Origin: Pseudomaricurvus hydrocarbonicus
GTDB lineage: Bacteria; Pseudomonadota; Gammaproteobacteria; Pseudomonadales; Cellvibrionaceae
Length of the DNA stretch: 64,000 bases
Assembly (NCBI RefSeq): GCF_011602365.1
Contig: NZ_JAAONZ010000014.1
Span: 1 to 64,000, forward strand
Direction: 5' to 3'
In this document: positions 37,274 to 47,316 of the stretch, in pieces
Layout: the number at the start of each line of letters is the position of its first letter
Numbering within the stretch: the first letter of the stretch is position 1
Position numbers and translations under genes: made by a program
Notes under the pieces: model-generated
Databases searched by the model: none
Seen by the model: the letters and a program-made list of their open reading frames with translations, nothing else
Told to the model about the DNA's origin: nothing

Positions 37274-37813
37274 TTAGTCATCAAAAGCAAGCAGGCTATA
37301 GACGGGAATGTTCGCCTCGACCAGGCGCTCACGGCCACCCAGGTTCGATAGATCAATAATGGTGGCGGCTTCCTGAACGTCACCGCCCTGGCGATGAATC
37401 AGCTGGGCCGCCGCCAGCAAGGTTTGACCGGTCGCCAATAGATCATCAATCAATAGGACGTTATCACCTCGGCTGATGGAGCCTTGCTGAATCTCGAGCT
37501 GGCCTTGAGAGTATTCGTATTGATAGTCGATACGGTCTACCTTTCCCGGCAATTTTCCGGCTTTCCGAATCAACAACAGTGGCAGGTTGAGGGCATAGGC
37601 CAGGTTGGAGCCCAGCAAAAAGCCGCGGGCTTCCAATGCTCCAATGTGAGTAATACCACTGTTCATGTAGCGCAACACCAGTGCGTCAGTGATTTGACGT
37701 GCGGTTTGTGGGTTGCGAAAGAGAGGGGTTATGTCCCGGAATTTGATCCCGGGAACAGGCCAATCCTGAATAATGGGGATGTGCGCTTTAAGCAGGAATT
37801 CATCAAATGCCAT
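37274..37813 (-). CDS. apt: Adenine phosphoribosyltransferase
   Basis: A 179-residue type I phosphoribosyltransferase salvaging adenine to AMP with PRPP. WPVPGIKFRDITPLFRNP is the Apt N-terminal signature, ALEARGFLLGSNLAYALNLPLLLIRKAGKLPG the base-binding and loop region, and VLLIDDLLATGQTLLAA the PRPP-binding motif. Length and motifs are normal. It stands alone, followed by a hairpin. Confidence 0.95.
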   Translation of the reverse strand: MAFDEFLLKAHIPIIQDWPVPGIKFRDITPLFRNPQTARQITDALVLRYMNSGITHIGALEARGFLLGSNLAYALNLPLLLIRKAGKLPGKVDRIDYQYEYSQGQLEIQQGSISRGDNVLLIDDLLATGQTLLAAAQLIHRQGGDVQEAATIIDLSNLGGRERLVEANIPVYSLLAFDD

Positions 37814-38011
37814 CAGGGAGCTTTCCGTCGGTGGAGTTTGGGGATGTCGTTAATGCCTGTTTGCCAAGATTCAGTCTCTGGCACCTTTCGGCTCAGACCG
37901 CCCTTATTTAAGCTTGGGTTGTCCTTGGTTGCGATCAGGCAGGACTTATTTAAGCATAGCCGTTTCTTGATTTACGATGGCATTCCATCGCGCGGAGTGC
38001 TCTGCCTCAGA

Positions 38012-38485
38012 TTACCGATTGTAGTGGACCGGGATTTCGGTCGTATCTTTGACTTCTTCCATGACCACGTAGCTGGTGCAATCCTGCACCCCGGGTAGGG
38101 TTAACAGCGTTTCGCCATAAAATTTTCGGTATGAGCTCATGTCCGCCACCCGAGCCTTTATCAGGTAATCAAAGCTGCCGGAGACGAGGTAGCACTCCTG
38201 GATTTCCGGCAGGGCGATGGCGGCTTCCCGAAAGGCCTCAAAGGTATCCTGGGCTGTGCGCAACAAACTGATCTGCACAAATACAACCAGCCCGGCAGAC
38301 AGATAGTCCGGATTTATAAGGGTGGTATAGCCTTTGATGACACCGTCACGTTCAAGCCGTTTCACCCTTTCCTTGCAGGGGGTTGGGCTCAGACCCACTT
38401 TGCGCGAGAGCTCTGCAAAGCTGGTGCGGCCGTTCTTTTGAAGGACCCGAATAATATTTTTATCAAGAGTATTAAGCTTTTCCAT
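38012..38485 (-). CDS. Lrp/AsnC-family transcriptional regulator
   Basis: A 157-residue regulator: an N-terminal winged helix (TLDKNIIRVLQKNGRTSFAELSRKVGLSPTPCKERVKRLERDGVIKGY) and a C-terminal RAM domain with YLVSGSFDYLIKARVADMSSYRKF. I start at the ATG ending at 38485; a TTG four codons earlier is in frame. It is divergent from the alanine dehydrogenase gene, the usual setting for an amino-acid-responsive activator of ald, and a dyad site lies between them. Regulation of ald is inferred. Confidence 0.92.
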   Translation of the reverse strand: MEKLNTLDKNIIRVLQKNGRTSFAELSRKVGLSPTPCKERVKRLERDGVIKGYTTLINPDYLSAGLVVFVQISLLRTAQDTFEAFREAAIALPEIQECYLVSGSFDYLIKARVADMSSYRKFYGETLLTLPGVQDCTSYVVMEEVKDTTEIPVHYNR

Positions 38486-38549
38486 GTGGTCAGCCAAAAG
38501 TAGTGATTATTGGCTTTATTATAGTTGAATCGACTCATAAATCACAAAT

Positions 38550-38566
38550 TTAAGACGATCACTTAA
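38550..38566. promoter_or_regulatory. Candidate Lrp-type operator between lrp-like gene and ald
   Basis: TTAAG-ACGATCA-CTTAA, a perfect 5-bp dyad with 7-base centre, upstream of a TAATAT box (38579-38584) on the ald side. Spacing and AT-rich arms suit an Lrp-family site. Sequence evidence only. Confidence 0.4.
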
Positions 38567-38688
38567 GTTAATGCTCTCTAATATAGCTATATCGGTTGCA
38601 GCCAAACAGGCTTCATTCAGTGAGAGCTGGCGATCACCGGTAACAATAGTTGTCTTTGATGAATAAAAGTAATTAACGGAGAATCACC

Positions 38689-39831
38689 ATGTTGATCGGC
38701 GTCCCTAAAGAAATCAAAAACCATGAATACCGTATTGGATTGACACCTGCCAGCGTCAGAGAGCTGACCGAGCGCGGGCATCAAGTCATTGTTGAAACCC
38801 AGGGTGGTGCAGGTATTGGGTTTGATGATGAGGCGTATGTGGCTGCTGGGGCCAAGATTATCGAGACTCCGGAAGAGATCTTCGCCACAGCGGACATGAT
38901 CGTCAAAGTGAAAGAGCCTCAGCCTCATGAGTGCCGCCAATTGCGTGAAGGACAATTGCTGTTTACCTATCTGCACCTTGCGGCAGACCCTGAGCAAGCT
39001 AAGTTACTGGCTGAATCCGGAGCCAGCTGTGTGGCTTATGAAACGGTCACTGATGCGGTGAATGGTTTGCCTTTGCTGGCCCCAATGTCGGAAGTTGCTG
39101 GTCGTCTGTCCGTTCAGGCCGGTGCCTATCACCTGCAAAAAGCACAGGGCGGAATGGGCGCTCTGCTCGGTGGCGTTCCCGGTGTAGCTCCCGCCAAAGT
39201 TCTTGTGATCGGTGGCGGCGTAGTGGGTACCCAGGCTGCCATGATGGCGGTGGGTCTGGGCGCGGAAGTGACCTTGCTGGATCGCTCGTTACCGCGTTTG
39301 CGTCAATTGGATACCGAATTTGCCGGCCGGGTGAAATGTGTTTATTCCAGTTCTGAATCTATTGAGTCCTATGCGTTAGAAGCTGACCTGGTGATCGGCG
39401 CTGTGTTGATTCCCGGGGCCGCCGCGCCCAAGCTGTTAACCCGTGATTTAATCAGCCGTATGAAGCAGGGTTCTGTGGTAGTGGATGTGGCTATTGATCA
39501 GGGCGGCTGTTTCGAAACGTCTGTCGCCACCACTCATCAGGACCCCACCTATGTGGTTGACGGTGTGATTCACTATTGTGTGGCAAACATGCCAGGTGCG
39601 GTAGCCCGTACTTCTACGATGGCGCTGACAAATGCGACCCTGCCGTTTGTCATTGCTCTGGCGGATCAAGGCGTAGAAAAAGCCGTTGCAACCAACCCGC
39701 ATCTGCTGGCGGGGCTGAATATTTACCAGGGCAAAGTAACCTGTGAAGCGGTCGCCCAGGCGTTAAATTTGGATTATGTTCACCCTGCAGCCGCTCTGCC
39801 ACAAACCGTCCAGGCAGCTATGGCCAGCTAA
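38689..39831 (+). CDS. ald: Alanine dehydrogenase
   Basis: A 380-residue NAD-dependent enzyme interconverting L-alanine and pyruvate plus ammonia. [36 protein letters not shown] is the AlaDH/PNT signature, KVKEPQPHE holds the substrate-binding Lys, and [26 protein letters not shown] the NAD site. [11 protein letters not shown] and [16 protein letters not shown] are typical. ACGGAG precedes the ATG. A terminator follows. It is probably controlled by the divergent Lrp-type regulator. Confidence 0.95.
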   Translation: MLIGVPKEIKNHEYRIGLTPASVRELTERGHQVIVETQGGAGIGFDDEAYVAAGAKIIETPEEIFATADMIVKVKEPQPHECRQLREGQLLFTYLHLAADPEQAKLLAESGASCVAYETVTDAVNGLPLLAPMSEVAGRLSVQAGAYHLQKAQGGMGALLGGVPGVAPAKVLVIGGGVVGTQAAMMAVGLGAEVTLLDRSLPRLRQLDTEFAGRVKCVYSSSESIESYALEADLVIGAVLIPGAAAPKLLTRDLISRMKQGSVVVDVAIDQGGCFETSVATTHQDPTYVVDGVIHYCVANMPGAVARTSTMALTNATLPFVIALADQGVEKAVATNPHLLAGLNIYQGKVTCEAVAQALNLDYVHPAAALPQTVQAAMAS

Positions 39832-39897
39832 GTGATGATCGTTTTTTAAACGATCGCAGTTGAATTCCTTACCTGTGGGATAACCCACGTTCTTTGT

Positions 39898-39921
39898 GCC
39901 GGCATTTATGCCGGCTTTTTT
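39898..39921 (+). terminator. Rho-independent terminator after ald
   Basis: GCCGGCA, loop TTTA, TGCCGGC and a T-run, 67 bases after the stop. Confidence 0.92.
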
Positions 39922-40139
39922 GTGTCTGTGTGTTTTAATAGACGACATTGATTGCACCGGGGTCGTCGGGATCCTATCTGGGGGCCTGGGGTGATACAGT
40001 GTGGTCGGGAGTCACTTGCAGGGTCCAACTGCTTGTAAAAAGGGGATGCTGCCTGGGGGCAGGTGACTGATGTCTATGATGGGCTGGCTGATAGCGCTGG
40101 GCGGCCGTAAACTAGCTTAGAAAGCCAGAGACAATTTTG

Positions 40140-42698
40140 ATGGGGCGTTCAAATCCGTTTTTTCAGGGGATCTCTTATCGACTTGCAAAAGTCGGGGTGA
40201 TACTGGCCTTTGTCATTGGTTTTGCCATGAGCTCCGTGCAGCTCTATCTGGATTTTCAATCTCAGGAAAGTCAGCTGGATCAACTCATCGCGCAGGTGGT
40301 TGAGGTGGCAGCCCCCCCGGCGACTCGGGCGGTGCACACACTGGATGATGATCTCTCGGCGGAAGTCGTCAATGGGATGCTGGCTTACGATTTTATTTTC
40401 GACGTGGCCATCCTGGACGAATTGGGCAACATCCTGGCCCAGGGGCAGAAAGCCCGACAGAAAATGCCCGCCGACTGGCTGACCCAACATTTTATTCAGG
40501 GTAGTAAAAGTTATTCCGCCAGGCTGATCCTGCCCGGCTACGATGAGATCGGTAATCCATCAGCCGTTTTTTTGGGGGCCGCCGCAGGCAACGTGTCCCA
40601 GTCAGGTCCGGTTGCAGCGGCACAGGGTGCCAGCCCCCAATCGACCTGGGCTAAATCGGGTGTTATTACTTTTAAAGTTGACTTAAATACCGTTCTGGGC
40701 ACCTTTTACCAGCGTTCAACACTCGTTATTTTGAGCGGCATGTTGCGTAACGTTCTGCTGGTGTTGTTGCTGTTTGTGGCCTTTTTCTATTTGTTGGCGA
40801 ATCCGCTGATTCAAATGGCCCGGGAGTTCCGGGAAATTCGTCTCGACAGGCCCGGAGCCAAGCGTATAACCGTCCCCCATCCGGAGCGGATGGATGAACT
40901 GGCCTTACTGGCCAGGTCCAGTAATCAAATGCTGGATGCGATTGAAGAAACCTTCTCCAAGCGACTGGAAGTAGAAAAGGCTCTGCGGGACAGTGAAGAG
41001 TCCATACGCCTCATCATCAATGAGTTACCGGCTATGGTGGGGGTGCGACACACGGACGGGTGCATCGAGTTTGCCAATCAGAATATGGCTGAATTCTTTG
41101 GTCACACGACCGATACGATACCCGGGACCAATGTTTTGAATTTTGGCTTGGGTGCCGGACACTCGATCAATCGTTATCGGGTCTTGGAAGGGCAGCCGAA
41201 CTTTAAAAATGAAGTGGCCGGTGAATTTGAGGGCTACTCCAGGGATGCACAAGGTGACTTGAGGTACTTGCAAGGCCACATGAAGCCCATTGTCATGCAG
41301 GGCGAGACGTTCGTATTAATGGTGGCCAACGACATTACGGCTCGTAAAGAAGCCGAAGAAAAAATGGAGCACATGGCTTACCACGATGCTTTGACGAACC
41401 TGCCAAATCGTGTCCATCTGGTTGAGCGGTTGGAGCATGAAATTCTACGGGCGCGCCGACATCATTACTGCGGGGCGGTTTTGTTTATTGATCTTGATCA
41501 TTTTAAAAACATCAACGACTCGCTGGGGCACCCGGTGGGAGATCAGGTGCTTAAACAAGTCGCTGCCAGGTTGAGGAATGCCGTTCGTAAAGAAGATCTG
41601 GTGGCCCGCCTGAGCGGTGATGAATTTGTGGTCGTACTGACGGTGTTAGGCGACGATCTGGATTCGGCGGGTCTGAAAGCGGGTGAAATTGCCGATCATA
41701 TCCGCAAGCAAATCTCCGAGCCTTACCCCTACCATGACATTAAACTTCATGTTTCTTGCAGTGTCGGCATTGTCGTGTATTCAGACAGTGAAAATTCGGT
41801 TCATGAATTGCTGCGGTTTGCCGATACCGCGATGTACCAGGTGAAAGCGCAGGGCCGCAATGCCATTGAATTTTTTAACCTGGGCATGGCCGATAAAGTC
41901 TCACATCAGTTGAAACTGGAGAGTGAGTTGCATAAGGCGCTGGATGAATGTCAGTTTGAGCTGTATTTCCAACCCAAAATCGAGTTGTCCTCGGGCCATA
42001 TTATGGGGGCCGAAGCCCTCTTGCGCTGGAATCACCCGGAGCGCGGCCTGGTGTCTCCCGGAGAGTTTATTCCGGTTTTGGAAGGCTCAGGCTTGATGAT
42101 CGATGTTGGGCAATGGGTCATAGAAGAGGGCTGCAGGACGCTTCAGCAGCTGGATCAAATGGGCGGTTGGCAGGCTGGCATGCAATTGAGCCTGAATGTC
42201 AGTTCTCGGCAATTCCGCGGACAACATTTCGTGGACACCGTGACCCGTATTCTTGAGGAGTATCCTATCCCGGCCAACAGCCTGGACCTGGAGATTACCG
42301 AAAGCGTCATTATTCAGAGTATCGAGGACACCATTGCGACCATGTCCACCCTGTCCTCTATGGGGATCAGCTTTTCCCTGGATGATTTTGGCACGGGGTA
42401 TTCGTCCATCAGTTATTTGAAACGTTTGCCGGTTAGTACGTTAAAAATCGATTACAGTTTTATCCGGGATATTGTGGAGGATCGTAATGACAGGGTGCTG
42501 GCAGAAACCATCGTCACCATGGGGCAGTTACTGGATCTGTCCGTAGTCGCAGAGGGTGTGGAAGAGAAGAGCCAACTCGACATTCTGGCGGCGTTTGGTT
42601 GCGACTACTATCAGGGATTTTATTTCAGCAAGCCCGTGCCGCTGGCTCAATTTCATGCCTTGTTGGAGGTCAGGCAACCAGTGGCTCTTGAAGTTTGA
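40140..42698 (+). CDS. Membrane PAS-GGDEF-EAL cyclic-di-GMP protein
   Basis: An 852-residue inner-membrane protein. TM segments at about 16-37 and 200-220 enclose a periplasmic domain; a short HAMP-like linker, a PAS domain (about 285-410), a GGDEF domain (about 425-580) and an EAL domain (about 600-845) follow. The GGDEF site reads SGDEF, one change from consensus, so cyclase activity is uncertain. The EAL site is EALLRW with DDFGTGYSS and KIDYSFI intact, so phosphodiesterase activity is likely. I start at the ATG at 40140; the preceding TTG is in frame. It stands alone. The sensed signal is unknown. Confidence 0.9.
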   Translation: MGRSNPFFQGISYRLAKVGVILAFVIGFAMSSVQLYLDFQSQESQLDQLIAQVVEVAAPPATRAVHTLDDDLSAEVVNGMLAYDFIFDVAILDELGNILAQGQKARQKMPADWLTQHFIQGSKSYSARLILPGYDEIGNPSAVFLGAAAGNVSQSGPVAAAQGASPQSTWAKSGVITFKVDLNTVLGTFYQRSTLVILSGMLRNVLLVLLLFVAFFYLLANPLIQMAREFREIRLDRPGAKRITVPHPERMDELALLARSSNQMLDAIEETFSKRLEVEKALRDSEESIRLIINELPAMVGVRHTDGCIEFANQNMAEFFGHTTDTIPGTNVLNFGLGAGHSINRYRVLEGQPNFKNEVAGEFEGYSRDAQGDLRYLQGHMKPIVMQGETFVLMVANDITARKEAEEKMEHMAYHDALTNLPNRVHLVERLEHEILRARRHHYCGAVLFIDLDHFKNINDSLGHPVGDQVLKQVAARLRNAVRKEDLVARLSGDEFVVVLTVLGDDLDSAGLKAGEIADHIRKQISEPYPYHDIKLHVSCSVGIVVYSDSENSVHELLRFADTAMYQVKAQGRNAIEFFNLGMADKVSHQLKLESELHKALDECQFELYFQPKIELSSGHIMGAEALLRWNHPERGLVSPGEFIPVLEGSGLMIDVGQWVIEEGCRTLQQLDQMGGWQAGMQLSLNVSSRQFRGQHFVDTVTRILEEYPIPANSLDLEITESVIIQSIEDTIATMSTLSSMGISFSLDDFGTGYSSISYLKRLPVSTLKIDYSFIRDIVEDRNDRVLAETIVTMGQLLDLSVVAEGVEEKSQLDILAAFGCDYYQGFYFSKPVPLAQFHALLEVRQPVALEV

Positions 42699-42841
42699 GG
42701 GGGTTGACCCGGTTACCGTTTCTGACGAGCTGGCCAAGTATAAGTTTGCTGAAGTGCTGCTTGAAGGACCGGTGGGCGTGATTACACATCAACGGTCACG
42801 ATAAATGCGTGGTCATTTGATGCCTGCCAGGCTCGATACGG

Positions 42842-43555
42842 CTAGAGATTAAAGAGCTTGGCGAGCAGCACCGGCACAGCCGTTTCTACTCGTAAAATCC
42901 TCGGCCCCAAATGAATGGTTTTGCATCCAGCCTGATTGAGCTTGTCAATTTCATAGTCGATAAACCCGCCTTCCGGTCCGATGACGAGAACCGTTTCCTG
43001 GTTACTTGCTTGGGGGCAGGGAACCGCCTGCTTGGGGTGAGCCACGAGTGCCCGCTTGCCCTGGCAGAGCCCGGGTAATTCATCTTCGACAAACGGTTTG
43101 AAGCGTTTGATCAGGCGCACAGAGGGGAGAGTAGTATCTACCCCTTGTTCCAGCCCCAGAATCAGTTGTTCGTTGATTTTCTCTTCCGTCAACCACGGTG
43201 TTTGCCAGTAACTTTTTTCTACGCGGTAACTGTTGATCAGAATCAGTTCTTTTACGCCCATGGTGGCAATGGTTTGAAAGATGCGTTTCAACATCTTGGG
43301 CCTGGGCAAGGCAACGACCAGCGTCAGTGGCAGTGGCGGCGGGGCAGGTTGATCCACATGGACGCTAAGCTCGATCCTCTGGCCATCAATCACGCTGACG
43401 ATGGCGTCGCCTTGCAGGCCATTGATGAGACCTACCCGGACCTGACTGCCGGGACTGACTTTGTGAATCTCCATAAGGTGGGTGTATCGGCGATCACACA
43501 CCATGGCGGTGGTAGGGTTGATAAAATCTTGTGCTGTCAGTAATAGCAGGTTCAT
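42842..43555 (-). CDS. rsmE: 16S rRNA (uracil-1498-N3)-methyltransferase
   Basis: A 237-residue SPOUT methyltransferase. The N-terminal PUA-like part has HLMEIHKVSPGSQVRVGLINGLQGDA; the knot region has VLVIGPEGGFIDYEIDKLNQAG and HLGPRILRVETAVPVLLAKL, the SAM-binding trefoil. It methylates U1498 of 16S rRNA. Length and motifs are normal. It is convergent with the GGDEF-EAL gene, and the tRNA-Arg gene lies 180 bases beyond its start. Confidence 0.93.
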   Translation of the reverse strand: MNLLLLTAQDFINPTTAMVCDRRYTHLMEIHKVSPGSQVRVGLINGLQGDAIVSVIDGQRIELSVHVDQPAPPPLPLTLVVALPRPKMLKRIFQTIATMGVKELILINSYRVEKSYWQTPWLTEEKINEQLILGLEQGVDTTLPSVRLIKRFKPFVEDELPGLCQGKRALVAHPKQAVPCPQASNQETVLVIGPEGGFIDYEIDKLNQAGCKTIHLGPRILRVETAVPVLLAKLFNL

Positions 43556-43734
43556 GATGCTTTTGCCTAAGTGGTAAGGGGCTATTATCCCGTAATTGCC
43601 TAGGTTATGAACAGGGCAGGCTGACTTCTTCCCGGTGGCCGGTTGAGAGATTGTGTAGAACTCGATAGAATCCTCTTCTGCTTTTGATGCCGGATGGCTG
43701 TATAAATATCAAGCAGTTACTGCACCTCTGTATT

Positions 43735-43811
43735 CCGCCCTTAGCTCAGCAGGATAGAGCGTCCCCCTCCTAAGGGGAAGGTCACAAGTTCGAATCTTGT
43801 AGGGCGGGCCA
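43735..43811 (+). tRNA. tRNA-Arg (anticodon CCT)
   Basis: Acceptor stem CCGCCCT pairs with AGGGCGG; the D arm is GCTC...GAGC; the anticodon stem TCCCC/GGGGA holds the loop CTCCTAA, giving anticodon CCT, which reads AGG; the T arm is ACAAG-TTCGAAT-CTTGT. Discriminator G and an encoded CCA follow. Single-copy tRNA-Arg(CCT) genes are common integration sites, and element remnants start right after it. Confidence 0.96.
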
Positions 43812-44045
43812 AAAACTCCTGAAAAATCAATGTATTATAAGGTTTTCTCGCGCCTTGAAAATTTGTAAAACGTCCATTTTTCTTCCATGCAGCCAATATG
43901 CAGCCACTTTGACTTCGTTTTATTGATGTTTTCGGGCTGTTGGACGGTTTTTCGTGTCTATGCAGTTGGCGGCAAATACCTTTTAATCTGCACCTTGCTT
44001 TTTGCTAATGTCAGCTCAAACGCACAGATGTCCAGTTTGCTTTTT

Positions 44046-44222
44046 GATTACAAACAGCGTTCTTTTATCGGTACGACTTTCAACGAAGTGGAATTAGATC
44101 ATGATGTGGTTGAGAAATGTTCAGCACATGTGAATTGAAGTTTTGTGCGTACAGAGTAAAACTGAGCTGATTTGCTAAATTGCCGGAGGAAGTTCAATGA
44201 AATGGTATTCGCAAAAGAGTAA
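44046..44222 (+). pseudogene. Relic of a P4-type tyrosine integrase C-terminus
   Basis: One frame, interrupted by four stops, reads TTFNEVELDHDVVEKCSAHVN, then SFVRTE, and ADLLNCRRKFNEMVFAKE. This matches the layout of the last helices of P4-type integrases (NE.GF.PD.IE..LAHV..N.VR.AYNR...L..RR..MQ.W). Catalytic boxes upstream are gone; only about 230 bases separate the relic from the tRNA, so the body was deleted. The open stretch from 43887 before it shows no recognised domain. Confidence 0.5.
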
Positions 44223-44376
44223 GTGCAAGTGGTTCCAGAGAGGTTGAAAACCCAGAGCTCAAAAAATATGCAATTCGAGTTTCAGGAAAACTGAAATGAC
44301 GGGTCATGGTATTCGACCTTAATTAAATTAGCTGGATGAGTTGCGAGCTTTGGCAACGTCCTCCAGCTGTATGGTG

Positions 44377-44580
44377 CTACTCCTTACGTGTTACTAACTC
44401 TGGAGCCTGCCTTGATTCAATCCACTGCGTGATCGTGCTTTCATGCCAGCCGACAGAGCGACTGCCCGTCAGTTGCACCTGGTGTGGAAAATTACCCTTT
44501 GCTACCTCCGCATAGATGGTAGAGCGAGATAGCCCTGTCATGTGAATAACGTCTTTTACTCTCAGTATTTTGGCCGTCAT
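44377..44580 (-). CDS. AlpA-family regulator/excisionase-like protein
   Basis: A 67-residue protein with a MerR-like winged helix: ILRVKDVIHMTGLSRSTIYAEVAKGNFPHQVQLTGSRSVGWHESTITQWIESR. This is the AlpA pattern of P4-type elements, where the protein activates integrase/excision genes. I start at the ATG ending at 44580, preceded by GGAGAAGG; an upstream ATG adds 11 unconserved residues. It faces the integrase relic. Confidence 0.88.
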   Translation of the reverse strand: MTAKILRVKDVIHMTGLSRSTIYAEVAKGNFPHQVQLTGSRSVGWHESTITQWIESRQAPELVTRKE

Positions 44581-44710
44581 AACCTTCTCCAAGTCCAGTA
44601 TTGGTGGGAGCAATACTAGGAGGGCCGACTAGCAAGATACACGGTAAATTCCTTCAGGCTCTGACGTGGAAAGCTCCTAGTTCCGACATCGAGTTCAGTA
44701 CTTCTTCTGT

Positions 44711-44755
44711 CCAGTGGTTTCAGTGTCACCAGTCTGGTGACACTGAAACCACTGG
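44711..44755. repeat. Perfect 20-bp inverted repeat with 5-base loop
   Basis: Left arm 44711-44730 begins CCAGTGGTTTCAG and ends TGTCACC; the right arm 44736-44755 is its exact reverse complement; the loop is AGTCT. There is no T-run, so it is not a standard terminator. The arm contains GGTTTCAGTGTCACCA, which matches the repeat at 47024-47209 in 14 of 16 bases. Confidence 0.92.
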
Positions 44756-45102
44756 CTTTGGATTACTTCTGACGTCTAAATGTCGTAAGCAACGTGCGAA
44801 GCCCTCGTCACTGCCAACACGAAGTGGGGGGTAGTGACGAGGGCGGGAAGACCCGTAACCGCGAGGGTTTCCGGTCGAATTTATACATGCTGTATTAATT
44901 ACGTCTAACTATACTGTCACCCGTTATCGCAAAACGGTTTCATACGCGGCCACAGCGGTAATGTGGATGAGGCGGTCGACCTCGCTATCGTAAATAGCAA
45001 AAACGGCATCCGCGTCTGCCGAGCTTAACTGACGCACAGCTTCGGCTGCAGCTCATCTTCAATGACTCGTCACTCACAGGGCTTACGTCCTTCCTTCAAC
45101 CA
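44756..45102. other. Non-coding stretch of the element
   Basis: About 350 bases without a gene. It is A/T-richer around 44880-44940 and otherwise holds short G/C-rich inverted repeats. Nothing is recognised with certainty. Confidence 0.4.
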
Positions 45103-45414
45103 GGCATTAGCCACTTCAACCCCGGCTCACAAGCAGCCGATCGTCTATTACGCCGTTCACTGAACGGGTTCTTTCAATCTGCGGACAGATGGTTCCGTCT
45201 TACTTAAAAGGAGGCAAAAACTCACCACAAAATGGGCTTTTCAGGCTCATGAGTTAGCGTGGCATTAGCCACTTCAACCCCGGCTAGTCAGTAGCCGATC
45301 ATCCATTCTGCCGTTCAATGAACGGGTTATTTCAATCTGCGGACAGATGGTTCCGTCTTACTTAAACGGAGGTGAAAACTCACCATCAAGATGGGCTCGT
45401 CGAGCTCAGTGGTT
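45103..45414. repeat. Two structured direct repeats of about 155 bp
   Basis: GGCATTAGCCACTTCAACCC starts at 45103 and again at 45261. Each copy has CGGCT...AGCCG and CCGTTCA-TGAACGG hairpins, the near-identical TCTGCGGACAGATGGTTCCG, then GGAGG and AAAACTCACC. An ATGGGCT follows each GGAGG at about 18 bases (six codons in copy 1, 26 in copy 2). They look like duplicated mRNA leaders rather than genes. Confidence 0.8.
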
Positions 45415-45968
45415 GGCCTGGCGTTATCTTCATCAGAAGAGCCGTTGGGTTGCCTGTCATCAGGCATATGATTGTAAACGGGAGTAGTGCCCCGTGACTG
45501 TCTGCGGTTGCAGAGCTGGTTAGGCTGAGGCCTGCTGGTTGGTCAAAAACACTTACCTGACTGGATTCGCACTGTGAAAGACCTGAACTATCAATTGAAA
45601 CAGCTGTGTCGGCGCAATCGCGATGGGAGCTACAGCACCCAAGTCAATAGGGTGTTTATTCTCCACCAAATCGCCAATCAACTGCACAGCCTGGGTTACC
45701 GAGGGATGACGACTCAGTCTCTGAAACCGAAACATGTGGACGCCTTGGTGGCACATTGGGTTGGCGAGCGAATGGCGGCTGGCACAATCAAAAATCGGAT
45801 GAGTTGCTTGCGATGGTGGGCGGCTAAGGTGAATCGCCAGAATGTGGTGGCAAGATCTAATGCGTTCTACGGGATTCCGGATCGGCAGTTTGTCAGCAAC
45901 GATTCCAAGGCCGTCTCGGTCAGCGATGAGACGCTGGCAAAAAGTATCCTACGACAGGGTCCGTATGA

Positions 45969-46988
<1,020 letters not shown>

Positions 46989-47023
46989 GCGGCGTCAGCT
47001 GTCGGCGGCTCCGGCGAACGCTG

Positions 47024-47209
47024 CCACTGTCACCACTGCGTATCCCTGGGTCCACTGTCACCACCGCGTGTCTCTGGTTCCACTGTCACCACTGCGTATC
47101 CCTGGTTCCACTGTCACCACTGCGTATCCCTGGTTCCACTGTCACCACCGCGTATCTCTGGTTCCACTGTCACCACCGCGTATCCCAGGTTCCACTGTCA
47201 CCACTGAGC
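47024..47209. repeat. Seven direct 28-bp repeats, iteron- or centromere-like
   Basis: Units start at 47024, 47052, 47080, 47108, 47136, 47164 and 47192 (the last is partial). The constant part is CCACTGTCACCAC followed by YGCGTATC-type sequence and CTGGTT. There are no spacers, so it is not CRISPR. Five units give the core GGTTCCACTGTCACCA. They fill the gap between the replication-protein fragment and the operon containing parM. Confidence 0.93.
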
Positions 47210-47316
47210 ATTAGCCTTTCGGGTAAAGACATCACACGTCGACTGGATTTTGCGTGGAGCCCGCGCCTTCATCGTGAGTTCATAGGGCGTAGATTTTTCC
47301 GCTGTGGACACGAACC

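Noticed and set aside
43887-44138. An intact 83-residue gene after the tRNA
   Set aside because: Only its end is protein-like, and that end continues across stops as an integrase C-terminus, so I call it a relic.
44826-44850. AGGGCGGGA near 44840 as a second att site
   Set aside because: Only nine bases match the tRNA 3' end and the T-arm sequence is absent.
47024-47209. A CRISPR-like array
   Set aside because: The 28-bp units are directly abutting with no unique spacers, and no cas gene is near.
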